Below, one piece after another: positions 39,690 to 46,861 of a DNA stretch of 64,000 nt. Under the pieces are notes generated by a model. It ran no database searches. It saw only the letters and a list, made by a program, of their open reading frames with translations, and was not told where the DNA came from. Source of the stretch: Gammaproteobacteria bacterium (lineage in GTDB: Bacteria; Pseudomonadota; Gammaproteobacteria; Steroidobacterales; GCA-2729495). The stretch lies in NCBI GenBank assembly GCA_030426355.1, contig JAUHYQ010000004.1:1-64000 (forward strand), written 5' to 3'. A program made the translations under genes and the position numbers. How positions within the stretch are numbered: the stretch's first letter is position 1; each line of letters opens with the position of its first letter.

Positions 39690-39718
39690 TTGCGTCAACC
39701 TACCTGAACCGGTAGTAT
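39690..39718 (+). promoter_or_regulatory. Promoter of the initiator tRNA gene
   Basis: TTGCGT (39690-39695) and TAGTAT (39713-39718) are 17 bases apart, followed by the GC-rich stretch GCGCGTCC before the tRNA at 39732. A GC-rich discriminator is typical of stable-RNA promoters under stringent control. Confidence 0.7.
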
Positions 39719-39731
39719 GCGCGTCCTCAGG

Positions 39732-39808
<77 letters not shown>

Positions 39809-39815
39809 ACCGAAC

Positions 39816-39867
39816 ACGGCTCGAAGTTATTGCTGTTAGTTACAGCCTGACTTCGGGCCGTTTTTTT
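39816..39867 (+). terminator. Intrinsic terminator after tRNA-fMet
   Basis: ACGGCTCGAAGT (39816-39827) and ACTTCGGGCCGT (39850-39861) form a 12-bp stem with one T-G pair, topped by an inner GCTGT/ACAGC hairpin and followed by seven Ts. Confidence 0.9.
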
Positions 39868-39879
39868 GTGTATTCCGGC

Positions 39880-40416
39880 TTACTCCAGCTCTGACTCCTC
39901 CAGAGCTCGGATGAGCTTGGTCAGGTTTTTCTGCGTAGCGCCTTCGACCGCCATAATTATTCGGGTGCCGCCGGCAAAGGCTTCGTTCCATTGAACCTGA
40001 TGTCGGGAATTGATTCCTCGGCGCCAGATTTCCGCTTCTGTTGCAGGGTCTGTAATCCAGTACTGCATGACAATTGCATACAAGGGGCTTACGCCGCCTT
40101 CGGTGGACAACGTAATAATCTCGCTGTGCAAATTGAAGTCGGCGTTGCCTGCCGTGACAACAGCATCAAAGAGCCCCGACTCCGACAATGCCTGAGAGAG
40201 CGCCACCTCAAACTTTTCGTTGGTGATATACGCCTCCCGGCCAAATGACGAATCCCGTCCGCCCGCGACAGGCATAATTCTTACAGTCTTGGCAATATGC
40301 CGTGACACCTTGACGGGCTCATCAGGCACCAATCCCTCGCTGTTGATGGCGCAGCCAGGCAGCAGTAGGGCCAGCAGCACCACGACGATCGAACGGCCAA
40401 TAGATTTTGGATGCAT
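39880..40416 (-). CDS. Uncharacterised lipoprotein
   Basis: I do not recognise a named family. The 178-residue precursor has a clear lipoprotein signal: basic start MHPKSIGR, a hydrophobic stretch and lipobox LPGC with Cys at residue 22; the following Ala suggests outer-membrane sorting. The rest looks like a small alpha/beta domain, with the runs VRIMPVAGGRDSSFGREAY and LSQALSESGLFDAV and a later WITDPATEAEIWRRGI. The start at 40416 has GGAGAG upstream. It follows another exported protein by 23 bp on the same strand, so the two are likely an operon. It lies right after the tRNA-fMet terminator. Confidence 0.8.
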   Translation of the reverse strand: MHPKSIGRSIVVVLLALLLPGCAINSEGLVPDEPVKVSRHIAKTVRIMPVAGGRDSSFGREAYITNEKFEVALSQALSESGLFDAVVTAGNADFNLHSEIITLSTEGGVSPLYAIVMQYWITDPATEAEIWRRGINSRHQVQWNEAFAGGTRIIMAVEGATQKNLTKLIRALEESELE

Positions 40417-40439
40417 TTTCTCTCTCCACATTTGTGCCG

Positions 40440-41084
40440 TCACCATTGTTCAGGTAATTCCTCAAATAATTGTGAAAACGCCTTTTCTACCGCGATGTGT
40501 TTGTCCGGAGTGAGCCATGTGGGGGGGCCAAACAGAATGTTTCGCATAAACGATTCTGCATACTGTGTCTCTGCACGCTGCTCCCACGCAACGGACTTGG
40601 AAGCTCGCTCAATAATTTTCGCGGTTACGATTGTTTTTGCAGATGATTCGACGAAGTTACCGGAACCGTCGAGCTGTTCCATGAGCAGAAACGCTCCGAA
40701 AGTTGCGTGCTCCGGCATTAAGTCGGCCAGTTCTGCCGGTGAAAGGCCTGCCAGTCTCGTCGCAGTCCAGTCAGCAGGGCGTGTCCAGTTCCTTGGCTTT
40801 TCGAGGACATATCCTTTGAGCGAGAGCTTTCTTAACAAGGCTTTATAGATGTAGTCATCCAGCTCCCCATATAGGCTTTCAAGTGTTTCGGCGCGTTCTT
40901 CACCAGATTGGCCGGCTGGGAAAGCAATCGGGAGAATAGTGACCGTATCAATATTGGAGAGATCGTTCGCCCAGCCTGCGGAACTTGATATGCCCAGAAT
41001 CATGATAAGCAGCGCTTGCCGCCAACCGCCTTTCCACCTGCAGGAAACAGGCTGTGCAAGTGCTTGTGTAAGATAGCTGTGCAT
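40440..41084 (-). CDS. Uncharacterised exported protein
   Basis: I do not recognise a named family. The 214-residue product has a long basic N-terminus, a hydrophobic core (QALLIMILGISSSAGWA) and a likely signal peptidase I site after AGWA, so it should be periplasmic. The mature part has the run IDTVTILPIAFPAGQSGEERAE, a helix LYGELDDYIYKALLRKL and a later LMPEHATFGAFLLMEQL; its beta-alpha style resembles the lipoprotein encoded next. The ATG at 41084 has GGGAG upstream; longer readings run into the arsR operator and are unlikely. Divergent from arsR across 139 bp. Confidence 0.75.
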   Translation of the reverse strand: MHSYLTQALAQPVSCRWKGGWRQALLIMILGISSSAGWANDLSNIDTVTILPIAFPAGQSGEERAETLESLYGELDDYIYKALLRKLSLKGYVLEKPRNWTRPADWTATRLAGLSPAELADLMPEHATFGAFLLMEQLDGSGNFVESSAKTIVTAKIIERASKSVAWEQRAETQYAESFMRNILFGPPTWLTPDKHIAVEKAFSQLFEELPEQW

Positions 41085-41188
41085 CGGCTTCACTCCCGCA
41101 AAGATAATATCAAAAGCGGTGCTGGTTGGTGCCGGCCACAAGCTCAGAATGCTCAATCGTAAGCCGCAGCGATTTATGTCGAGATTTA

Positions 41189-41226
41189 TTGACATATTAA
41201 AATATGTCCATTAGTGTCGACATATG
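41189..41226 (+). promoter_or_regulatory. arsR promoter and operator
   Basis: GACATAT-TAAA-ATATGTC (41191-41208) is a perfect 7-bp inverted repeat. It overlaps a perfect -35 box TTGACA (41189-41194); a weak -10 TAGTGT lies 17 bases on (41212-41217). A third GACATAT half-site (41219-41225) overlaps the arsR ATG at 41224. Transcription would start at or next to the start codon, so arsR may be leaderless. ArsR binding here is inferred from position and symmetry. Confidence 0.7.
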
Positions 41227-41592
41227 GATATACAAAACGCCCTTATCGTGTTTGACGCACTCTCGCAGGAAACTCGACTGCGAGCATTTCGACTCTTGGT
41301 GCAAGCCGGTTCAGCCGGGCTTGCGGCCGGTGCGCTCAGTGACGAGCTGGGCACGCCGCATAACACCCTGTCATTTCATCTGAGCCACCTTGCAAATGCC
41401 GGAATCGTCGCATCGCGTAAGGAAGGTCGTTCTGTCATCTATTCCGCCAATTTCGAGGCCATGCAGGATTTGATCGGTTTCATGGTCAAAGACTGTTGCA
41501 GCGTTGAATTTGCCAGCATTCGCGAGGACACGCGCAAGGGATGCTCAATCATCGAGCTTACGGATTATTGCGGGGAGTCTAAAGTCAGGTGA
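41224..41592 (+). CDS. arsR: ArsR/SmtB family arsenic-responsive repressor
   Basis: A 122-residue winged-helix repressor. The DNA-binding part is LSDELGTPHNTLSFHLSHLANAGIVASRKEGRSVIYS (residues 38-74). The classical ELCVCDL metal site is absent; cysteines instead sit in the C-terminal part at residues 91, 92, 107 and 116, reminiscent of repressors that bind arsenite through a C-terminal CC pair plus a third Cys. Its stop overlaps the arsC GTG, and the arsC stop overlaps the pump start, so the three form one tightly packed operon. Confidence 0.93.
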   Translation: MDIQNALIVFDALSQETRLRAFRLLVQAGSAGLAAGALSDELGTPHNTLSFHLSHLANAGIVASRKEGRSVIYSANFEAMQDLIGFMVKDCCSVEFASIREDTRKGCSIIELTDYCGESKVR

Positions 41593-41999
41593 AACGTGTT
41601 CTGGTTGTTTGTACGGGTAATTCCTGCCGGTCGATCATGGCTGAGGCACTTATTAATGCTCTTGGGGCAGGCAGGTACATGGCTAGCAGCGCAGGCAGTA
41701 AGCCTGCCGGTTTTGTTCATCCCAAGTCCATCGCCACTCTGCAGCGTCATGGTATTGAGGTACATGAGCCGCGCAGCAAGTCGTGGGACGAATTCGACGG
41801 AGAGCCGTTCGATCTGGTGATTACGGTGTGTGATCGGGCGGCTAGTGAAAGTTGTCCGGCGTTTTTCGGCCAACACAGGAAGCTTCATTGGAGCACGCCT
41901 GATCCGGCAAAGGCACAGGGGTCAGAAAGCGAAATTGATGCCGCCTTCGATGCGGCATTTAACTTGCTCAAAAACAGAATAGAAAAAGAATTGTTATGA
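41589..41999 (+). CDS. arsC: Arsenate reductase, thioredoxin-coupled
   Basis: Reduces arsenate to arsenite for export. A low-molecular-weight phosphatase fold of 136 residues with the CX5R loop CTGNSCRS (Cys 8) and two further redox cysteines at 81 and 89 ([10 protein letters not shown]), matching the Cys10/82/89 relay of the S. aureus enzyme; reduction by thioredoxin is therefore expected. It starts with GTG at 41589, overlapping arsR by 4 bases. Confidence 0.93.
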   Translation: MKRVLVVCTGNSCRSIMAEALINALGAGRYMASSAGSKPAGFVHPKSIATLQRHGIEVHEPRSKSWDEFDGEPFDLVITVCDRAASESCPAFFGQHRKLHWSTPDPAKAQGSESEIDAAFDAAFNLLKNRIEKELL

Positions 42000-43036
42000 C
42001 CAGTCGGTCGTCTTCCTTGATGGGCGCATTCGAGCGCTACCTCTCACTGTGGGTTGCGCTCTGTATCATAGTCGGAGTTGCTCTTGGCGCGACGTTGCCG
42101 AACATCTTTCAGAACATAGCTGCAATTGAATACGCCAGCGTCAATCTTGTAGTCGCGGTCTTCATCTGGGTAATGATTTACCCCATGATGGTCAATGTCG
42201 ATTTCGCCTCTTTGAAGAATGTCGGCAAAAAGCCTAAGGGCTTGTGCGTAACCCTGGTTGTGAACTGGCTAATCAAGCCGTTTAGCATGGCGGCACTGGG
42301 CATTCTCTTTTTTGAGCACATATTTGCGGGGCTCGTCGAACCGCAAGCGGCAAAAGAATACATTGCTGGGATGATTCTGTTAGGCGTAGCTCCATGCACG
42401 GCTATGGTCTTTGTATGGAGTCAGATGGTGCGTGGCGATGCCAATTACACCTTGGTACAGGTATCGGTCAACGACATCATCATGGTCTTTGCCTTTGCGC
42501 CTCTTGCGGCACTCCTGCTGGGCGTGACGGATATCGTTGTCCCTTGGGAGACCTTGCTGCTATCGGTGATTCTTTACGTCGTGATACCGCTTGCTGTCGG
42601 TTATGCGACTCGAAGATTGCTGGACGGTTCTGGCGATCACGAGCGTATCGCAGCCTTTACCGGAAGGCTGAAGCCTTTCTCGATTATCGGTCTGTTGGCC
42701 ACCGTTATCTTGTTGTTCGGCTTTCAGGCGCAGACCCTGTTGGCGCAGCCCATGGTTATTGCGCTCATCTCAGTTCCGCTTCTCATTCAAAGCTACGGGA
42801 TATTTATAGTTGCCTACGTCTGGGGTTATTTATGGCGCGTGCCGTTCACGACGGCTGCTCCGGCCGCGCTGATCGGCACTTCCAATTTCTTTGAGTTGGC
42901 CGTAGCCGTCGCGATCAGTCTGTTCGGGCTGAGCTCCGGCGCAGCACTGGCCACGGTAGTGGGTGTATTAGTCGAAGTGCCTGTGATGCTGTCGCTGGTG
43001 GCGATTGCGAACAGAACGCGGCGGTATTTTACGTAG
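41996..43036 (+). CDS. acr3: Arsenite efflux transporter, ACR3 family
   Basis: Exports arsenite across the inner membrane. It has 346 residues and about ten membrane helices. The family signature [15 protein letters not shown] with the essential Cys (about residue 134) and the later [18 protein letters not shown] are clear, placing it in ACR3 and not ArsB. Its ATG overlaps the arsC stop (ATGA). No terminator is obvious after it. Confidence 0.95.
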   Translation: MTSRSSSLMGAFERYLSLWVALCIIVGVALGATLPNIFQNIAAIEYASVNLVVAVFIWVMIYPMMVNVDFASLKNVGKKPKGLCVTLVVNWLIKPFSMAALGILFFEHIFAGLVEPQAAKEYIAGMILLGVAPCTAMVFVWSQMVRGDANYTLVQVSVNDIIMVFAFAPLAALLLGVTDIVVPWETLLLSVILYVVIPLAVGYATRRLLDGSGDHERIAAFTGRLKPFSIIGLLATVILLFGFQAQTLLAQPMVIALISVPLLIQSYGIFIVAYVWGYLWRVPFTTAAPAALIGTSNFFELAVAVAISLFGLSSGAALATVVGVLVEVPVMLSLVAIANRTRRYFT

Positions 43037-43044
43037 TTTCCGTA

Positions 43045-43072
43045 TTTGGGTAGGGTGGCTGCTACGCTATAG
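43045..43072 (+). promoter_or_regulatory. Promoter of the FAD amine oxidase gene
   Basis: TTGGGT (43045-43050) and TATAGT (43067-43072) are 16 bases apart, just after the ACR3 stop, and GAGGGG lies before the ATG at 43111. This suggests expression apart from the ars operon. Confidence 0.55.
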
Positions 43073-43110
43073 TCGATCTTCGAATGGATTATTAGTCGAG
43101 GGGAATTCCA

Positions 43111-44538
43111 ATGCCCGGACATCAGAATCGTCGCCGTGTCTTAAAGCAGTTGGCTGCAACGGGGGCCATCGCTGCTTTGCCTGCGGGGCTGGGGGCATGT
43201 GCCCGTAAAGGCAACGATGCGCAAGTTATTGTGATCGGTGCGGGTCTGGCTGGCCTGAACGCGGCCGTCTTACTGCAAGATCAGGGCTTTGATGTGCTGG
43301 TACTCGAGGGCAGCGAGCGCATCGGTGGCCGGGTCTACACATTGGATGATCAGCCGCATAAGCCCGATGCCGGGGGCAGTGAGTTCAGCCTGAAGAGCTA
43401 CGCTCGAATCCTCGACATGATCACACGTTTAGGGCTGGAGCCGATTCCGTGGCGTGGGGCAGGTATGCAGTTCGCGTTTCACGTTAATGGTCAGACCGTG
43501 GCCGTTGATCAATGGCCGGCTTCACCCGCCAATATTGTGCAGGGGCAGGCGCACGATATACCCCCGATGTTTCTGAGTGGCATGTTTTTACCGCGGCCTT
43601 CGCCGCTGTCCGACTTGAACGCGTGGTTGGATCCTGCAGCTGCTCAATACGATGTGTCGTTTGGTGAGTTTCTGCAATCCGCAGGAGCGGGCCCTGAAGT
43701 TCAGCGGCTGATAGCAAGCAGAGCTGAGGGCGACTCCCTCGATGATATCTCGGAGCTATGGCTGATGCGTTCGGCCAAATTTTCCGAGGTATCGGGCGGC
43801 ATTGAGCCGCTGCGCAACCTGAAAGGAGGCATGAGTCGGCTGACCGACGGCATGGCGGCTCTACTGAATCGTCCGGTGGCTACCGGTGTAAAAGTGACCG
43901 GAATGCAGTCCGGCGAGGCGGGCGCTGAAGTTAAGGATGCAACCGGCAAGGTCTGGCGCGCTGACCACGTCATTTGCACGGCGCCACTGCCACTGCTTCG
44001 TCAAATGGTTATCGCGCCGGCACTGCCTCCATTGCAGGCGTCAGCGATCCGGCAGATTCCATACGGACATCACATCGAAGTTTTCTTCGATATTGTCGAA
44101 CCCTATTGGGAAGAGGACGGCCTGCCGTCCTCTATTTGGACGGACGGCCCGCTGGGCTTGGTACTGAACCTGCCAGGTGATACGCCCACAGGCTACTTGT
44201 GGCTCGCTATATCCGGACAAGCCAGCAAGGGTTTGCGCCAGTTACCCGAGGCCGAAATTCTCCCGCGGGTCGCCGCGGAGCTGGAGCGTGTGCGCCCGAG
44301 CACCCGCGGATGTCTGCGTCCCATGACCGCGCACAATTGGTCGACCCACCCATGGACACAGGGGCATTTGGCCTACCGTGAGCCCGGACAAATCACCGAA
44401 TTTGGTGGGGTGCTGGCCGAGCCGCATGGCAGGCTGCATTTTGCGGGCGAGCATACGTCGAGGCTGGCAGGCGGCATGGAAGGTGCAATGGAGTCCGGCG
44501 AACGCGCCGCACTGGAAATTATCCTGGATTCCGCCTGA
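43111..44538 (+). CDS. Tat-exported FAD amine oxidase, predicted lipoprotein
   Basis: A flavin monoamine oxidase-like protein of 475 residues. The N-terminus NRRRVLKQLAATGAIAALP is a twin-arginine signal, and it ends in a lipobox LGAC with Cys at residue 30, so a folded FAD enzyme anchored outside the cytoplasm is predicted. The FAD motif GAGLAGLNAAVLL (about residues 43-55), GSERIGGRVYT and the C-terminal FAGEHTSRLAGGMEGAMESGERAA are typical of the amine oxidase fold. The substrate is unknown. It has its own promoter downstream of the ars genes; a link to arsenic is not shown. Confidence 0.85.
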   Translation: MPGHQNRRRVLKQLAATGAIAALPAGLGACARKGNDAQVIVIGAGLAGLNAAVLLQDQGFDVLVLEGSERIGGRVYTLDDQPHKPDAGGSEFSLKSYARILDMITRLGLEPIPWRGAGMQFAFHVNGQTVAVDQWPASPANIVQGQAHDIPPMFLSGMFLPRPSPLSDLNAWLDPAAAQYDVSFGEFLQSAGAGPEVQRLIASRAEGDSLDDISELWLMRSAKFSEVSGGIEPLRNLKGGMSRLTDGMAALLNRPVATGVKVTGMQSGEAGAEVKDATGKVWRADHVICTAPLPLLRQMVIAPALPPLQASAIRQIPYGHHIEVFFDIVEPYWEEDGLPSSIWTDGPLGLVLNLPGDTPTGYLWLAISGQASKGLRQLPEAEILPRVAAELERVRPSTRGCLRPMTAHNWSTHPWTQGHLAYREPGQITEFGGVLAEPHGRLHFAGEHTSRLAGGMEGAMESGERAALEIILDSA

Positions 44539-44576
44539 CCTCGCGGTCTCCGCCCGTCGCTAAATAATTGATGGGA

Positions 44577-44606
44577 CTGCCAATTCAGGTAAGCCTCTGC
44601 TAGAAT
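44577..44606 (+). promoter_or_regulatory. Promoter of the rimP-nusA operon leader
   Basis: CTGCCA (44577-44582) and TAGAAT (44601-44606), spacing 18, fit a sigma-70 promoter. Transcription from about 44613 would make a leader of roughly 210 bases before rimP. Confidence 0.5.
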
Positions 44607-44635
44607 GGCTGCCCGCTGTGGTTGGGCGGGGCCGA

Positions 44636-44712
44636 ATTGATAGCTTTATCTCCATATATCAATGGCTTGGAGAGAGTTTAGAGAATAAGTCTCCGTAAGG
44701 GGCTTTTTTTTT
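44636..44712 (+). terminator. First leader terminator with possible antiterminator
   Basis: AAGTCTC (44687-44693) pairs with GGGGCTT (44699-44705) with two wobble pairs, followed by nine Ts. Upstream, GGAGA (44669-44673) can pair with TCTCC (44690-44694), which would take the terminator's 5' arm and prevent it forming. A separate stem ATTGATA (44636-44642) with TATCAAT (44657-44663) precedes it. This is the layout of an attenuator. Confidence 0.55.
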
Positions 44713-44787
44713 GACTGCCTTTCCCTGCGGTTTTGGTGCGATTTTGCTGAATTTGAGATTGGCGGCCCGAAGGACAGTGGGCGCGGA

Positions 44788-44811
44788 AGTGGGCCGTTGA
44801 GCCCACTTTTT
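44788..44811 (+). terminator. Second leader terminator just before rimP
   Basis: AGTGGGC (44788-44794) and GCCCACT (44801-44807) form a perfect 7-bp stem with a 6-base loop followed by five Ts. The rimP ATG at 44826 is 15 bases beyond, so the operon must read through it or be regulated by it. Confidence 0.8.
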
Positions 44812-44825
44812 GGTTGTGTAGAAAT

Positions 44826-45278
44826 ATGAGCACGATGCAGCAACAAGAGATCGTGGCCCTGCTTGAGCCGGAGATCGAGAGTCTCGGTTACGAATTGGCC
44901 GATATCGAGGTCAATATCGGTGGCGGTGTATTGCGGCTGTTCATAGACAGTGAAAACGGCATAACGCTGGACGATTGCGCAGCAGTCAGCCGAGCAGTTA
45001 GCGCGTTGCTCGATGTGGAAGATCCGATTCCGGGGGAATACAACCTGGAAGTGTCTTCACCGGGATTGAATCGTCGGCTGGTGAAGGTTGCTCATTTTGA
45101 GCGTTTCGTCGGCAGTAAGGTGAAGGTGAAGTTGAAGCGGCTGGTGCAGGGTCGCAGGAATTACAAGGGCGAGTTGGTGGGATACGACGAGCCGAATGTG
45201 TTGGTAAAGGAAGGGGGCGATACGTTTGCGATTCCCTTCCCGGAGATTGATTCGGCGCGCGTTGTGCCGGATGCATGA
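44826..45278 (+). CDS. rimP: Ribosome maturation factor RimP
   Basis: Needed for 30S subunit maturation. The 150-residue protein has the N-terminal alpha/beta domain (LLEPEIESLGYELADIEV, then LRLFIDSENGITLDDCAAVSRAVSALLD) and the SH3-like C-terminal domain with EVSSPGLNRRLVK between. The ATG at 44826 gives the normal start; the ribosome-binding site is weak. It leads the rimP-nusA-infB-rbfA-truB-rpsO-pnp series. Confidence 0.95.
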   Translation: MSTMQQQEIVALLEPEIESLGYELADIEVNIGGGVLRLFIDSENGITLDDCAAVSRAVSALLDVEDPIPGEYNLEVSSPGLNRRLVKVAHFERFVGSKVKVKLKRLVQGRRNYKGELVGYDEPNVLVKEGGDTFAIPFPEIDSARVVPDA

Positions 45279-45329
45279 CGGTTGATGAATAGCGATGGCC
45301 TGATGTCAGGCTGCATGGTGTAGACCAGA

Positions 45330-46841
45330 ATGAAAAGCAAAGAGATTCTGATGGTTGTCGAAGCCGTCTCTAATGAGAAGGGCGTAGACGAGGAAATCAT
45401 CTTCGAGGCAATCGAGGCCGCGTTGGCGTCGGCGACACGTCGCCGTCACGGCGAAGATATTGACGTGCGCGTGGCCATTGATCGTCAGACAGGCGAATAC
45501 GACACGTTTCGCCGGTGGATGGTGTTTGCTGATGACTCCACCGAGCTGGAGGAGCCGGCTCGCGAATTGCGCATGCTTGATGCGGTCGATATCAATCCCG
45601 ATGCGCAACCGGGCGAATATGTTGAAGAGCCGATTGAGTCTGTCGATTTTGGTCGCATTGCTGCGCAGACTGCGAAGCAGGTTATTGTTCAGAAGGTTCG
45701 TGAGGCAGAACGTGCGCAGGTCGTTGAGCAGTTTCAGGAGCGTATCGGCGAGTTGCTGAGCGGCATGGTCAAACGTGTTGATCGCAATGGCATATACGTA
45801 GATCTTGGCGGCAATGCCGAGGGCATTATCTCGCGCGAGCAGATGATTCCGCGTGAGCCGGTGCGTCCTAATGACCGTATCAAGGCATTGCTTTATGAGG
45901 TGCGAAGCGAGCCGCGCGGTCCGCAGTTATTTTTGACACGCACGTCTCCCGAGTTCTTGATTGAGTTGTTCAAGATCGAAGTCCCGGAAGTGGGCCAGGG
46001 CCTGATCGAAATTCTGGGTGCCGCGCGCGACCCCGGGTTACGGGCGAAGATTGCAGTCAAGAGTAATGACAAGCGCATTGATCCCGTAGGTGCCTGTGTG
46101 GGTATGCGGGGCTCGCGTGTGCAGGCCGTTTCCAATGAGCTGGCAGGCGAGCGCGTCGACATTATTCTGTGGAACGAGAACCCGGCACAGTTTGTGATCA
46201 ATGCGATGTCGCCGGCCGACGTGACGTCCATTGTTCTGGATGAAGAGTCCAACAGCATGGATATCGCTGTCGAGGAAGATAAATTGTCGCAGGCCATTGG
46301 CCGTGGCGGACAGAATATTCGCCTGGCCAGCCAGTTAACCGGTTTTGAGCTCAACGTAATGACCGAAGCTGATGCTGATGAAAAGAGCGAGCAGGAAGCG
46401 CGTGAGCTGTTGAGCATGTTTATGGAACAGCTTGATGTTGACGAAGACGTTGCGCTGATTCTCGTGCAGGAAGGTTATTCTTCAATGGAAGAACTGGCCT
46501 ACGTGCCGGCCAAAGAATTGCTTGCGATTGAAGAGTTCGACGAGGGTATTGTTGAGGAGCTTCGTAACCGTGCGCGCGACGTATTGCTTACGCGCGCCAT
46601 CGCCAGTGAAGAAAAAATTGACGGTGCGGAGCCCGCTGACGATCTGTTGAGCCTCGACGGTATGGAAAAAAGTCTGGCGTTCGAATTGGCGAGTCGCGGT
46701 GTAGTTACGCGGGAAGACCTCGCCGAGCAGGCCATTGATGATTTGCTCGAAATCAATGATATGGATGAAGAGCGTGCCGGCAAGTTGATTATGGCGGCGC
46801 GCGCTCATTGGTTCGAGAGCGAGGAACAGACCGGCTCGTAG
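45330..46841 (+). CDS. nusA: Transcription termination/antitermination factor NusA
   Basis: Binds RNA polymerase and affects pausing, termination and antitermination. The 503-residue protein has an N-terminal polymerase-binding domain (1-130), an S1 domain ([23 protein letters not shown]), two KH domains ([17 protein letters not shown] and [18 protein letters not shown]) and two C-terminal acidic repeats. It may control its own leader at 44613-44825, as E. coli NusA does for its operon; that is inference. Confidence 0.97.
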   Translation: MKSKEILMVVEAVSNEKGVDEEIIFEAIEAALASATRRRHGEDIDVRVAIDRQTGEYDTFRRWMVFADDSTELEEPARELRMLDAVDINPDAQPGEYVEEPIESVDFGRIAAQTAKQVIVQKVREAERAQVVEQFQERIGELLSGMVKRVDRNGIYVDLGGNAEGIISREQMIPREPVRPNDRIKALLYEVRSEPRGPQLFLTRTSPEFLIELFKIEVPEVGQGLIEILGAARDPGLRAKIAVKSNDKRIDPVGACVGMRGSRVQAVSNELAGERVDIILWNENPAQFVINAMSPADVTSIVLDEESNSMDIAVEEDKLSQAIGRGGQNIRLASQLTGFELNVMTEADADEKSEQEARELLSMFMEQLDVDEDVALILVQEGYSSMEELAYVPAKELLAIEEFDEGIVEELRNRARDVLLTRAIASEEKIDGAEPADDLLSLDGMEKSLAFELASRGVVTREDLAEQAIDDLLEINDMDEERAGKLIMAARAHWFESEEQTGS

Positions 46842-46861
46842 TCGGCTGACGGAGAAGTTAT

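Noticed and set aside
41085-41195. Longer start for the exported protein at 40440-41084
   Set aside because: It would run through the arsR operator and remove the normal signal-peptide start.
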